Assembly: GCA_947579665.1 (NCBI GenBank) | Contig: CANPUZ010000051.1 | Coordinates: 1 to 64,000, forward strand | From: Sympetrum striolatum | Lineage: Eukaryota > Arthropoda > Insecta > Odonata > Libellulidae | Length of the DNA: 64,000 bases | Direction of reading: 5' to 3' | In this document: positions 52,614 to 62,839 of the stretch, piece by piece | Position numbering within the stretch: position 1 is the stretch's first letter | Layout of the letters: each line of letters opens with the position of its first letter | The notes under the pieces: generated by a model | Told to the model about the DNA's origin: nothing | What the model saw: the letters and a program-made list of their open reading frames with translations, nothing else | The model's database searches: none | Program-made: the position numbers and the translations under genes

Positions 52614-53190
52614 TGTATACGAGTAAAATGTAGCTTGCATACTGCAAGCAGATCGACAACACTAATTTCATATCGGCATCATATCGGAACGGCCCTCAAA
52701 AGAAGAAAAAGGGATTGAAAATATTCTTAAAATTTGCTGCAATTTAATCGTCTGGCATCGAACCTACGCCTTCCCGGTAATCTTACTATGCAGCACAACA
52801 GAAAAATACCATCTTTTACTATGTGTGAAAATTCAAGCAGAAATATTTGTCCAACTGCCTCAAACGACATTCTACTTTTCAATAATGTTTATGGCTATCT
52901 GGGTTCGAACCAAGGACTATCTAGGAAATCTAAAACATATTTTTCAAATGGATCAATGCTCTCTATCTATATGCCTAATTTCATGTTTTAATATTATTGG
53001 GAAGGGGTATAAATTAATTCTTAAATATCGGATATTTTACTGATTGTAGAGACGTCTGGTGTCTAACCCAGGAAATATTGGTAACTTTGAATGCACAGTA
53101 TGATTTATTAGGACTTCATCTTGTTTCATACAAATTTTAAAGTCGATATCATGCAGGGAAGTACCTAAAACCTAATTCTGTTATCTCCAT
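52614..53190 (-). mobile_element. Family-2 modular repeat, right arm of the inverted repeat
   Basis: It begins TACGAGTAAAATGTAGCTTG with hairpin GCTTGCA-TAC-TGCAAGC, the reverse complement of the left arm's end, and stays alignable for about 575 bp. Cores TCGAACC or its variant lie at 52,758, 52,905 and 53,062. Overlapping open frames at 52,734-53,043 are by-products. Confidence 0.7.
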
Positions 53191-53700
53191 AAGAAATGCT
53201 TTGAGGAATGTAAATGACTCTCTGGGATCGAACCAAGGACCATCAGCGAATATGTAAAATTTGATTACGAAATATATTTATGATCTCCAACTCCATGCCA
53301 AATTTCAAGTTTCCATGCCATCGGGAATAGGTCGAAAAAAAATCTTAAAAATCGCCACAATGCATTTTAAACGGCCGAATTTTGCCTTGACCTAGCATCG
53401 AACCCAGGTTATTTTCCGTAAAACTCATTTATGTTTTCGATGGATCATGACCATATATAAAGGCTCCTAGAGTTTCGATTCTCTATCTATCAGGGAAGTA
53501 TTTTTAAAAATTCCCGAAAATCTAAGCAATGCATTTAAACGGAAAAAATCGGGACTTTGGGGCCCTCTGGAATCGAACCCATGACACTGAGGATCAAAAT
53601 CACAATTTTTCTGGTGGTTAATTGTTATGGCCAATACGCAGTAAAAATTTGAACTCAATCACGCTTGTGGTTTAGGCTGTGAATTTGTATCCTATCTATC
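53191..53700 (-). repeat. Further family-2 modules in the same orientation
   Basis: Three more TCGAACC cores at 53,228, 53,398 and 53,573 continue the series with 166, 170 and 175 bp spacing. Phrases around them repeat earlier modules (ATGCCAAATTTCAAGTTTC; GGGAAGTA). The copy on this side is therefore about 1.1 kb, longer than the alignable left arm. A TCTA/TATA-rich stretch follows at 53,690-53,765. Confidence 0.6.
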
Positions 53701-53779
53701 TATATACCTATCTATATATATGAATGAATCCGGAGAAGCATCTATATATAATAGATATGTATATTCCAGATAATCTCAA

Positions 53780-54185
53780 AAGTTAGACGTTGCACAATGT
53801 TCAAACTTTTAACATCATTAAATGTCTTCCCGGGGATGATCAAGTGGTAATTTAAATTTACCTAAAGTCCACAGTTCGAACCCAGACGAGTAAAACAGTT
53901 TGCATAAGAAATACACGTAAAGTTAATTTTTTTCGTTGCATGCTTCATTTCCTTTGCTAAACTAAATTAGAAAAAACAGTCGTAGGAAGTCCAAACTAGC
54001 ACCAAAAGAAGGGAAATAGATTAAAGATTCTTATTTTGGTCGTGAAATATCTTTTGCTATTCGAAATTGCGAGAATTTTGATAAAATATACGAAAATTTC
54101 GACTAAATTTCCATGTAGTAAACAACTCATTCCCTTGACAATCAAGGCGATTGTTGATTCCGCGCTCAAGCGTAAATCCATAAGA
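53780..54185 (+). mobile_element. Family-1 Helitron-like fragment, copy 2
   Basis: Carries the family core in order: GTTCGAACCCAGA (53,874), ATAAGAAATACACGTAAAG, GCACCAAAAGAAGGGAAAT, ATTCTTATTTTGGTCGTG, GTAAACAACTCATTCCC and GATTGTTGATTCCGCGC. No CTAG hairpin end is visible, so the 3' end is missing or too diverged. The open frame at 53,996-54,181 minus is a by-product. Confidence 0.6.
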
Positions 54186-55880
54186 AGACATGGCGGATCA
54201 ATGACCAGTTAAAATAAATTTTGAAAATAAGAGATGAAAATTTACGAAGGAGAAAAAATTGAATGACATTTTAAAATTTGTCGTGACAAACAATATCCTG
54301 AAAAGAAACGCACGTTGAAAGGTTCGAACATTTTTTCGTTGATTTTATCAAATTTCCTTAAGCGTCTGTGACAACCAAGTTTTGTTTATGGTAACGTAAT
54401 TGTTAACTGAATATTCAGTGAAATAAAACGATTTTGGAATTACGTTGGCAGAATTTGCATTCTCGCTGTCGATTCCACTAATTTAAAATAATAACTTGGT
54501 AAGTTGTGGACCTCTCTCATATTATGTTTTGAGTTTTGACGGAAATTACCGACGTTGTTATTTCTTATGTTTAATCGGTCTTTGTTTCCTTTTAAGTTTT
54601 GAGCGACGAGTGGTCAGGAGCGAATAAGTAACATCTCAAAGCTGCCTAAAAAGGTAAAGCGATTTCAGTTATCTGTAGGCCGCAAAAAATCTAAGATATT
54701 GTAGTAGAATGGGTATCGGTATTATCGATTTCAATATTATGAAATTGCATGATTTTATGTACTGTTATTTATTTAAAGTGAAAAATTCTGTTTTTTTTCG
54801 AAACGGTGTAGAAATATCTAATGCTACGTAAATTTTAGCTGCAGTAGCAATATCAGCGTTCAAATATAATAACGAGCATCGTGATCAATTTACTGATTTA
54901 TGCATTTCGCTATGAATATGTTGTATGATTTACCTAAGTGTTTACTGGACTGAGTGCCATATCAAAATAAAACTCAGATATTGAAAATAGCTCACCTAAA
55001 TGCCAATACTTAGCATACTGTACGCTGAAATTTATTAATATGACCTCAGCCGAGGAATAGGTTGTAATTCTTACACATCTTGAACATAAGTTTGTTTTCG
55101 GGATAATAAACTGTACAGATTACCACAAAATATAAATTTACTTAAGCCACTATTTACCTTCTCAACGAAGGTAGGTGGTGACTTTATTTACATATTTTCC
55201 CCAGTCATGCGTCACTCGCGGAGTACATAGATAAATCTAAAAATCTTAACCATGTCTCGTACACAGACATATCGGCAAAGTGTTTACCGAGATCAAACTA
55301 GCATTTTTCGAAGCCTTATCACTTGGATCCAAAAGGAACTTCACATATTCCTTACACATTACTATGTGAGACTGTCAATGTTATTAATCGATCGAAAATA
55401 TTTTCAGAAACAAAATAATTGCAAATATTAAACATCGTTAGCAACACGATCTGTTCAGGTTTGTAATCAAATACTTATTTCGGTAAGGTTGTTGCTCCAT
55501 TGTCATGACTTTTTTCGTTCCATCTAATATGGCGTTGTATCTTGCACTTAATCATTCCCAAAATCTACGACTACGTTCCTAAACATTAATTAACATACCA
55601 ATTCATTTTATACGAGTCACGAATTCTCACTAACAATCTCACGTCATAAGCATAACCGAGATAAAACAATTGGTCTAATTGCAGCGTAATTTGAAAAAAA
55701 TGAATTTGAAATAAATAAAACATACCTTCTGGTTCCATGATACACCATTCTTATATAATGTCTATAGTTTTTTCTTCACGCAAGAAATATAACAATGACT
55801 TATTTGTCCATTCTCGGAATCACACTTATTCAGTTACTGGAGCTATCCTCTCAGTGATGACCATGGGGGGAATGTTAGAG
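54186..55880. other. Low-copy DNA, no gene recognised
   Basis: About 1.7 kb without repeat-family matches that I can see. Two donor-like sites, TTG|GTAAGT near 54,497 and AAG|GTAAAG near 54,651, lie in plus-strand sequence, but no frame or promoter supports exons. The short open frame at 55,737-55,919 has no motif. Confidence 0.4.
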
Positions 55881-56090
55881 AGGAAGAAGCTATTATGTAT
55901 TCCTCACTTTCATACGTAGATACGTTTTGATACATTGTCACCGAAAAGCTATTTAGCTACATCAACCTGCCTTTAGGAGATATAAGCCAGAAAGGAAGAA
56001 GCTATATGTATGCCTCACTTTCGTACGTAGGTACATTTTGATATATTGTAACGGAAAAGCTCATTCAGCTATAACAACCTGCCCGCATCT
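55881..56090 (+). repeat. Two-copy 112-bp tandem duplication
   Basis: AGGAAGAAGCTAT...CCTCACTTTC(A/G)TACGTAG...AAAAGCT...CAACCTGCC begins at 55,881 and again at 55,993. The two copies differ at roughly ten positions. The unit is not related to the 113-bp satellite despite the similar length. Confidence 0.8.
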
Positions 56091-56229
56091 CATTCAAACT
56101 ATATGAGATTAAATATTAAGTTGATACAGCTTTTTAGACTTAATTGTAACTCACATTTCATGCTATATTGGTTTGGAAAGTCTGGTATTTGCTCCATCCA
56201 ATCCATCAGCAATTATGAATCATGTGTTA

Positions 56230-56301
56230 CGATCATAGTTGTTACACTGGTATTTATGAAATTTAACATCCCCGTTGAGAATCAACGGGCACTTCTGCTA
56301 G
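56230..56301 (+). mobile_element. Helitron 3' terminus with perfect hairpin
   Basis: Perfect hairpin CCCGTTGA-GAA-TCAACGGG at 56,271-56,289, then 8 nt, then CTAG at 56,298-56,301 followed by T. This is the canonical Helitron 3' end, and the hairpin sequence is shared with copies ending at 49,407 and 59,596. The 5' end of this element was not found; its body may extend upstream into 55.7-56.2 kb. Confidence 0.75.
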
Positions 56302-56720
56302 TATATATATAAATATGTAACGTAAACTTTATAAAGGTGACTCAGAAGTCGTGATTATTAATATTGACCTCATTCATAATACGAAATTCGGGAAATCGTT
56401 GGAGGACAATTGAAATAAAATGCATCGTTATCTTCTTACCAAAGCAATCCTGGTTTCGACTGCGGACGACTTGAAAAACACGCTCATAAGAAATACACGT
56501 AAAGTTCTTAGACACAATTTCAGGGCTTCATTTCATATGAGGAACTGAATTAGAAATAATTGGCATACGAAGTCGAGAAAACTTCCAAAAGAAAGGAAAA
56601 TAATCAACGATTCCTATTTAGGTCATGTAGTATCGTTTTAGGATCGAAATTGAGAGAATTCAGACAAAACCTCGAAATATTTGCGGTTATGATAATAATG
56701 AATCGTCTTTATTTGGATGA
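56302..56720 (+). mobile_element. Family-1 Helitron-like fragment, copy 3
   Basis: Starts directly after the CTAG of the preceding terminus with TATATATATAAATATG. Family landmarks: TGGTTTCGACTGCG (56,450), ATAAGAAATACACGTAAAG, ACTTCCAAAAGAAAGGAAA and ATTCCTATTTAGGTCATG. It fades near 56,720. The close junction suggests two elements inserted next to each other. The open frame at 56,560-56,787 is a by-product. Confidence 0.55.
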
Positions 56721-56825
56721 GATTGAGACTAAAATTCTCCTCTTCCATCGTCATCGTCCATCCATCACCAATCGTCATGTTTATTAAGTAAGAAGTAGAA
56801 AAAATTAGAACAATTGTGGATGTAA

Positions 56826-57453
56826 AAAACCTAAGAGATTCTTAGGAAAAGAATCCACTGCAGGAAAACACCCAAAAAGAAGGGGGGTGTGAAAAACCTG
56901 CGCAAACCTACCGATAGTAATAGCAGAAAGATAAGAAAAGAGAAAAACATTAAAACAATAAATAAATGAATACACTTCCAATAAGTACTTAAATACAATA
57001 CATAGATAAGAATCAGTTCACAGAAGATAGCAATACAGAAAATAACATAAAGCAAACAAAAAAGAAAAATAAGGAAAAAGTACATGGATTTTCATTCATA
57101 AAGTACATCATGAGGAAAAATAAATAATATTATAAAAAACAGTATCAAAATAATGCATACAGTATGTACTAGTCAAAATTTTATATAACATAGACATTTA
57201 GGTAACTCTAAGAAAGAAAAAAAGAAAAAAAAGGAACACATGAGAATAATTAGGTATAAAGACAGAATAATTACGTACAATGACAAAGAAAGCATCTTAT
57301 ACTTTGAGAGCAGGAGCAAAATCAGTTAAGTATTTATAGAGGAGATTTCTTTTCATTGCTTATGTCAGGGCATTTTTAGGAAAGATTTAAGCAAGGATAG
57401 AGGAGTAAAATAAGGTGATTTAGTGAATGCATATTAAAAGAAAATGTGGCTTT
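56826..57453 (-). mobile_element. LINE 3' untranslated region and 3' end
   Basis: This lies downstream, on the minus strand, of the reverse-transcriptase relic. It is T-rich on that strand and carries a perfect hairpin CCTAAGA-GAT-TCTTAGG at 56,830-56,846 close to its end. The outer part (CAGGAAAACAC, AAAAACCTGCG, CCTACCGATAG in plus sense) is repeated at 61,240-61,330, which fixes it as part of a dispersed element. The open frame at 56,831-57,085 is a by-product of low-complexity sequence. Confidence 0.6.
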
Positions 57454-58070
57454 TTAATTCGGAAGTCTATCTAGCTGAAGGTAATTAAGGCATTTTCTCT
57501 TGAAAGAATGAGAGGGCACAGAGAGCTTCATATCAGCAAGAATTCCTTAGCTTGCAGTTACGACATAAGAGTTGTGGAATGTTTGGTGGTGAGGGATAAG
57601 TAGTTTTTTGCATCCTCTTGTGTTACGGTTATGTACTGAATCTAAACTTACAAATTCGTTTGCGATATGAGTATGTGTGTGTAGGATGTTGTGGAATGAA
57701 CAAAGAATGTGTAGCTTTCTGCGAGAATCTAACTTCAACCAGCCTAATTTATCGTATGATTCAGATATACGGTCGTATTTTCTTAAATTAAAAATAAATC
57801 TCACAGCTGCATTCTGAGCTCGCTGTAGTTTAGGAGTTAGTTCATCAGACTTGGTAGATAAAGTCTCCGTAATCAAAGTGAGGCATAATTAGAGACTTCA
57901 CAAGCTGTGCTTTCAGAGAAGAAGGGAGAAAAAAGCGCCTCAGATTTTATAGAGAGCTCGTATCCCCGACAACGGAGGTTGATTGTTGAAATCGACTCAT
58001 ATGAGTCTTTAACAAATATGCTTTGGGAAGATAACACGGAATGTATGACATTAAATGAGGCGGTAAACAT
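57454..58070 (-). pseudogene. Non-LTR retrotransposon reverse transcriptase, C-terminal relic (CR1/Jockey-like)
   Basis: Minus-strand pieces of one protein are spread over several frames. Upstream piece (57,946 to about 57,848): LRRFFLPSSLKAQLVKSL followed by IMPHFDYGDFIY, the typical thumb-side segment after the polymerase core. A one-base frameshift near 57,850 leads to the longest piece: LQRAQNAAVRFIFNLRKYD, then ISESYDKLGWLKLDSRRK and LHILCSFHNILHTHT, HNRNTRG. After an in-frame TAA at 57,547 the frame continues VPSHSFKRKCLNYLQL to a final stop at 57,454. This order is characteristic of arthropod CR1/Jockey-type LINE proteins. The catalytic FADD region, endonuclease and ORF1 are absent, so it is a dead 5'-truncated copy, with a further stop at 57,947. 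Confidence 0.85.
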
Positions 58071-58421
58071 AATTTCACTTTGTATGTGGTGAGTAACAGA
58101 AAGCCAAGTTTTAAAATCGATCTTTTGTAGAAAATGGTGACAAATTTAATTCCGAGCTTAGTAAATGTAAGGAAAATGTCACAATCGTTGCGTCTTTAAT
58201 ACGAATTAATAACTACTAGTGAAACATGGTACTCTTAATAACCTTAGATGATTATTTTCACACGCGTGAGTTACGTAGGTTCAATTCGATGTTCAGCTAC
58301 GACACCCGAAAATAGCATATTAAGGAAATACCTATCTCTGCTGCTAAAGTTTTTCATGCACCCCCTGCTACTCACCAATATATTCGCAAGGCACCTGTAG
58401 ATGTAGTGTTAATCAGCAAAA

Positions 58422-58880
58422 TCTACATACATACAAATGGAAATTCCGTGGGCGTGTTTGTCTTGGATTGGAGGCCACACCATTCGTCCGATTGGCTTCA
58501 AACTTTATACACGTGTCCTCTGCGACCTGGAAGGAATCACTGTTGACTTTTGATTCGACAATTACACGGGGATCGAACCCAGATCGCTCCGATAGTTTTC
58601 CATAAAGAATACACGTAAAACTCATTTTTATCGCATGCAGGGTTTATTTCTTTTGCAAAATTAAATTAGAAGAAATAGTCGCATTTAAACGAGACAAACA
58701 CTAAAAGAAAGAAAAATAAATGAAGATTCTTATTTTGGTCGTGGAATCTTACTTTCGATTCGAATTTCCGAGAATATCGAAAAAATATGCGAATATTTAG
58801 TGAAAATACGAGGTTGTAAACAACTCATCCCCCTGACGACCGATCCCATTGTTGAAACCGAGCTCATGTGTTATCCCGTA
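58422..58880 (+). mobile_element. Family-1 Helitron-like element, copy 4 (3' end lost)
   Basis: 5' end TCTACATACATACAAATGG preceded by A, as Helitrons prefer. Then AAATTCCGTGGGCGTGTTTG, GATCGAACCCAGATCGCTCC (58,570), AATACACGTAAAACTC, and GACGACCGATCCCATTGTTG at the far end. Similarity fades at about 58,880 and no hairpin/CTAG end follows. It is closely similar to copy 1 in inverse orientation. The open frame at 58,413-58,625 minus is a by-product. Confidence 0.7.
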
Positions 58881-59030
58881 AAAATACTCGAGGACTTTAT
58901 ACAGCTGATGATTAAATTACATGGATAACGAGAAATTTTCTGTAAGAACATAACCAGCAATTGCAGGTACGTAATTACAGTCACGAAGGGTGAATTACCA
59001 GCTCACAGATGAAAGAAGTTAGATGACTTG

Positions 59031-59596
59031 TCTATATATATAAAGCAGATATTCTGTGGGTTTTATGTGTTTGTCTTCGATTGTATTCCATACCGTTTAC
59101 CGAACTTGCTTCAAACATTGCATACGTGCTCTCTGGGATCAGAAAGGAAATAGTGTCGCATTTTTAATCGATGATTTTGCTGCGTTTGAACCAAGATCGC
59201 TCGGATAGATTTCTATAAGAATGTATGTAAACTTCATTTTTATCGGTTGGAGACTTTATTTATTTCGTATATTAAATTGGAAGTAATAGTCTTAAAGAGT
59301 CGAGACAAGCACTAAAAGAACGGAAATTGATAAAGATCGTTATTATGGTCATCAAATATTAATCGGAATCTCCAGAACTTCGGCAAAATACGCGCAAATT
59401 AGCATAATATTTGAGGTTGTAAACAACCATTCCCCTTGACGACCGATCTCATTGTTTAATCCGAGAAATTTCTTGTATAGCAAGAATGGGATTTTAGTTG
59501 TAATTACTAATGGGTGTTTACGCGTCTCACGACCAGCAACTTCACTTCAATCTACTTCCATATTCCCATTTGAGAATCAACGGGCGCTTCAGCTAC
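59031..59596 (+). mobile_element. Family-1 Helitron-like element, copy 5 (complete, 566 bp)
   Basis: Starts TCTATATATATAAAG at 59,031 and ends with hairpin CCCATTTGA-GAA-TCAACGGG (59,565-59,583), 9 nt and CTAC (a one-base change from CTAG) at 59,596, followed by T. Family blocks between: TTTGAACCAAGATCGCTCGG (59,178), GTCGAGACAAGCACTAAAAG, GGTTGTAAACAACCATTCCC and GACGACCGATCTC. The mutated last base and bulged hairpin suggest an old, inactive copy. Confidence 0.72.
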
Positions 59597-59639
59597 TTTT
59601 CCTGTAAGTTTCCTTAAAGAAGCGATCAAGAGGTTTGTT

Positions 59640-59950
59640 CATCGCAAGGAAGGGATGTGAGGGCGATAACCATAGCTAAAGATAAAGACGATGACTGACA
59701 CTGGATTATTGATCCTTGTTAACTTTTTCTGCTCATCGATAATACACATCGCGAATCTCGAAAAAAGTTCACCTTGAAGTAACAAGTCAAGACGATCACA
59801 TAGATAGGACGTCGATAGAATCCTTCTTATTGAATTGTAACTCTTGCTTATCTTAGCACTTTCCGCAGAGAGCGAGATAACGAGTGCCTCAATACGACGA
59901 GCTCGATATAAAAGGCGTCTTGGCGATAAGAAGGCCCTCATTGCAACTTG
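59640..59950 (+). promoter_or_regulatory. Duplicate TATA promoter P1 with GATA motifs (probably decayed)
   Basis: TATAAAAG at 59,907-59,914 and an initiator-like TCATTG at 59,938, with the A 33 bp from the first T of TATA. Upstream are CTTATCTT (59,847), GAGATAAC (59,874) and other GATA motifs (59,664; 59,681). CCATAGCT at 59,670, CTTATCT and TATAAAAGGCG all sit exactly 3,201 bp before the same motifs of P2, so the two promoters are duplicates. Downstream, P2's exon and donor are not preserved here: GCATCGCCTTCG is followed by no GTAAGT. The open frames at 59,639-59,941 minus and 59,948-60,136 plus are not supported as genes. Confidence 0.6.
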
Positions 59951-60094
59951 ATTGCAGAATCAGCAAGTACATTAGCGGCATCCGACGCAGCATCGCCTTC
60001 GATTATATTAATAATAATAATCTTATATAATAATCATCGATGCGTATATATATTTATGTATCCGATGTCTGAAACTCCCTTAAGAAATGCACGG

Positions 60095-60400
60095 GAGAAG
60101 TTTCAGAACTTTAATTTCATGTATTTCCTGACATGAGATAAGACTTAAATATCGGGAGTCGTAAACATTTCCATAGGAGTATTAAATGTTAATATTGTTT
60201 AGCTAAAAGTATCCTTGGTTCTACTCTGGACTCTAGACGTTCGTTTTGATCGATTGCAGACGTTTTATTCTTTCGCAAAATTAAATAAGAAATAACGGTC
60301 GTACGAAATGGAGATGAACACCAAAACATAGCATATTGAATGAAGACTCATATTTTGTTCACTATGGTTTGCTAATTTCTACTGGTAAAACAAAGGGAAA
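60095..60400 (+). mobile_element. Family-1 Helitron-like fragment, copy 6
   Basis: Diverged core: CTTGGTTCTACTCTGG (about 60,213), CGATTGCAGACGTTTTATTC, TTCGCAAAATTAAATAAG, GGTCGTACGAAATGGAG, ACACCAAAACATAG and AGACTCATATTTTGTTC. Neither end is clear. Confidence 0.5.
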
Positions 60401-61228
60401 GGTAAACTGTACAATAGAGGCAACTCTGCCATTTTTTCGTCGCTTCCTTACAACAAATTAACCGTTTGAGTTACAGAATCATATCTGCATGAAAACTTAG
60501 GCATATTTATGTATATTCATCTGATAAGTAATACGATTTGCTCTTACCTTATTACTGCTATTCCCTTAGTTGTGTAACGAAAAACTTGCTTTAAAACTGC
60601 AACAAAGTAACTCTCTCACAAACTGGCCGTATTCAACGGCATAAAGATGACGTCTGGAACTTCGGCGTTTAATAACGTCTATTTGCATTTACGCTCGATA
60701 AGTCTCGCTACAAACGAAGCTATTCCATTTTACGGAGGTGGTTCAAATCAGGCGCCGCTACAATATCTCTCCCGTACTTCCAAAGTAAGAGAATTTATCC
60801 ACCTGCTCTAGTTTTTCCCATCAACCCGTATCATTAACTTGGATTTCCTTCCCTTAGTGAACTGCGTTACTACAGTAACAAATTAGATTAAAATGTTTAA
60901 TTATATAAGGTTCTCATTGCATTTCCTCCATTTTCCTCGGTCTGCGAGAGTTAAATTCGTCTTAGAAGATTTCTTAAGTACGCATCTCCTGAATTTTGGT
61001 CCTCGAATGATTGCCCATTCTCTTTCAGGAGACACGAGGCATCTGCCAAGGGATTTCATCTCGGAGCTGTCTGAGGAGGATTGAGAAGGGAGATTGGGTG
61101 GAGTGACCGTGAGGAAAGTCTCTTCTTACGTCTGAACCTTCGTCGTATGATTTAAAAAAATAGATGGCTTGAAAAACGTACACAGAAGAAGATTCATTAG
61201 TGGATTTAAAGAAAACAGTACCTTAACC
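60401..61228. other. Low-copy DNA, no gene recognised
   Basis: Somewhat more GC-balanced than its surroundings. The open frame at 60,893-61,084 plus ends ELSEED and has no recognisable motif, promoter or splice context. I see no repeat family. Confidence 0.4.
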
Positions 61229-61400
61229 CTTTCCTCATCTAATCTAAGAGATTAGGAAACATTTCCACAACAGGAAAACACTCTCCAGAAGGAGGGCTCG
61301 AAAAACTTGCGAAACCTACAGATAGCAAAACTATATTTAGCGATGAAATCAGACTTAATAAGAAGTAAAAGACGAGAAGAGAAACCACTAGCAGCATACA
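61229..61400 (-). mobile_element. LINE 3'-end fragment, second copy
   Basis: Matches 56,826-56,960 in the same orientation: hairpin region, then CAGGAAAACAC, GAAGGAGGG, GAAAAACTTGCG, AAACCTACAGATAG. The terminal palindrome here reads CTAATCT-AAG-AGATTAG (61,239-61,255), a different but equally paired sequence. No reverse-transcriptase sequence is attached, so it is a short 5'-truncated insertion. Confidence 0.6.
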
Positions 61401-61439
61401 TACATTCACGAGTGTGAATAAAGGTCATAGATACATTTC

Positions 61440-61795
61440 AAATACGCTGTTTTAGGTTTTCTTGATCGTCCTTGTTTCGATCCCACAGAGCCATTCACAT
61501 TACCTAATGCATTTCAGATGGGGTTGAAGGAGTCTTATTTCAGGACGTTCCCGGTATGATATGGACTTCAAACTTTGCATTGAATAATATCAGGTACTAA
61601 CAAAATACTATGTCTATTCGCATCTGCCAATATGTCCTGGGCTCGAAACCAGGCGTATTAAAATCAGAAATTCTAGGATTATTATGATTTTTTTAACCCC
61701 TTCCCGAATAACATTGAAAATTAAAACTTGTCGTATGAATATTAATAAATTTCGTATGCTTGCAGAATACAAGCAACTCTTATTCGTATCATATA
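61440..61795 (+). mobile_element. Family-2 modular repeat, third copy
   Basis: Cores GTTTCGATCCC (61,474) and GGCTCGAAACC (61,640), 166 bp apart. The end is hairpin-like GCTTGCA-GAA-TACAAGC at 61,760-61,776, then AACTCTTATTCGTA and a TATA stretch, matching the 51.6-kb terminus. The open frame at 61,684-61,872 is a by-product. Confidence 0.65.
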
Positions 61796-61899
61796 TAGAC
61801 GTTTCTCCTTACATACCTATACATATAGGCGATCAAAATTCCAACCGTGTTCCACAAGTGCCACTTACTTGAAATTTTTACGTCGTATTGACCATAGCG

Positions 61900-62740
61900 T
61901 GTAACCACTAAAAAATGCGATTTTGAACCTAAGGATCATGGGTTCGATTCCAGAAGGCCCCAGAATCACGATTTTTTCCAAAAGGGGCCTTTGTGGATAT
62001 TTCGGAAATTTTTTTGAGGTACTACCCGCCAAATAAGAGTGTTGAAATTAGAGGGATCGCTGGAAGCCGTATATTTCCAACGAAAACTTCAAAGATATCT
62101 TCTATGGTTATCATTGGTTCGGCGCTAGGTCAGGGCACCCTTTCTGCTATTTAAAATAATTGCAAAGATTTTCCTAAATTTTTTGAATCCCTTCCCGATA
62201 ACATGGAAACTTAAAACCCAGCATGTGAATAGAGATATATATTTTATGTACGCTGTTCATCGTTTCCCTGATGATCCTTGGTTCGATTCCAGAGCGCCAT
62301 TCACATTCTACTATACGCTGCAAATGGGGATAATAGATTCTTATTGTAGGTTCATTCCGGCATGACATTGAATTCAAATTTTGGATTAAAAAAGTTTTAT
62401 TCCTAACAGGTCTTTAGATGTATTCACATCCTCCAAAAAGCCTTGGGTTCGAAAATAGGCGACTATACTTTTTCAAATAAATTATGATTATTATCCTAAG
62501 AATAAGGAAATTATATGGCTATGCATGTGAACCTCAGCAATGAATGTTTTATACACACTTTAGCTCTTACCTTATGACCATTGGTTCGACGCTGGGGCAC
62601 AATTTATATTCTACAATATATTTCCAGTGGGGAATACAGAATTAAGTTTGAGGACCTACTCCGATATTATATCAACTTGAAATTTGTAACATCTATATGC
62701 TAAATTAATTACTTCATAAGCAACTTTTACTCGTAATAAC
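61900..62740 (+). mobile_element. Family-2 modular repeat, fourth copy
   Basis: Five cores GGTTCGA or GGTTCGG at 61,941, 62,116, 62,280, 62,446 and 62,583 (spacing 175, 164, 166 and 137). It ends with ATAAGCAACTTTTACTCGTA at about 62,720-62,739, the family end, although the hairpin's left arm is degraded. The opposing open frames at 62,174-62,377 are by-products. Confidence 0.65.
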
Positions 62741-62839
62741 AATCAGGTAAGACCGGTATGCGTATTTTATCTTTGTCCTACTTGTTAGTTAGTTTTTAAA
62801 ATATCCTACAACGAATCGAGAGGATTGTGTTAAATATGA

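Noticed and set aside
54480..54660. Short exons between donor-like sites at 54,497 and 54,651
   Set aside because: No promoter, acceptor with matching frame or coding bias supports them.
56831..57085. 84-codon hydrophobic minus-strand frame resembling membrane segments
   Set aside because: It sits in T-rich LINE 3' untranslated sequence; the hydrophobic residues come from TTT/CTT-rich low complexity.
57907..58092. 61-codon plus-strand frame (and 65-codon minus frame) around 58.0 kb
   Set aside because: The plus frame is the antisense of the LINE relic; the minus frame is out of frame with the recognisable reverse-transcriptase segment.
59639..59941. 100-codon minus-strand frame
   Set aside because: It overlaps the duplicated plus-strand promoter, and the matching frame is not kept in the second promoter copy, so no coding constraint is visible.
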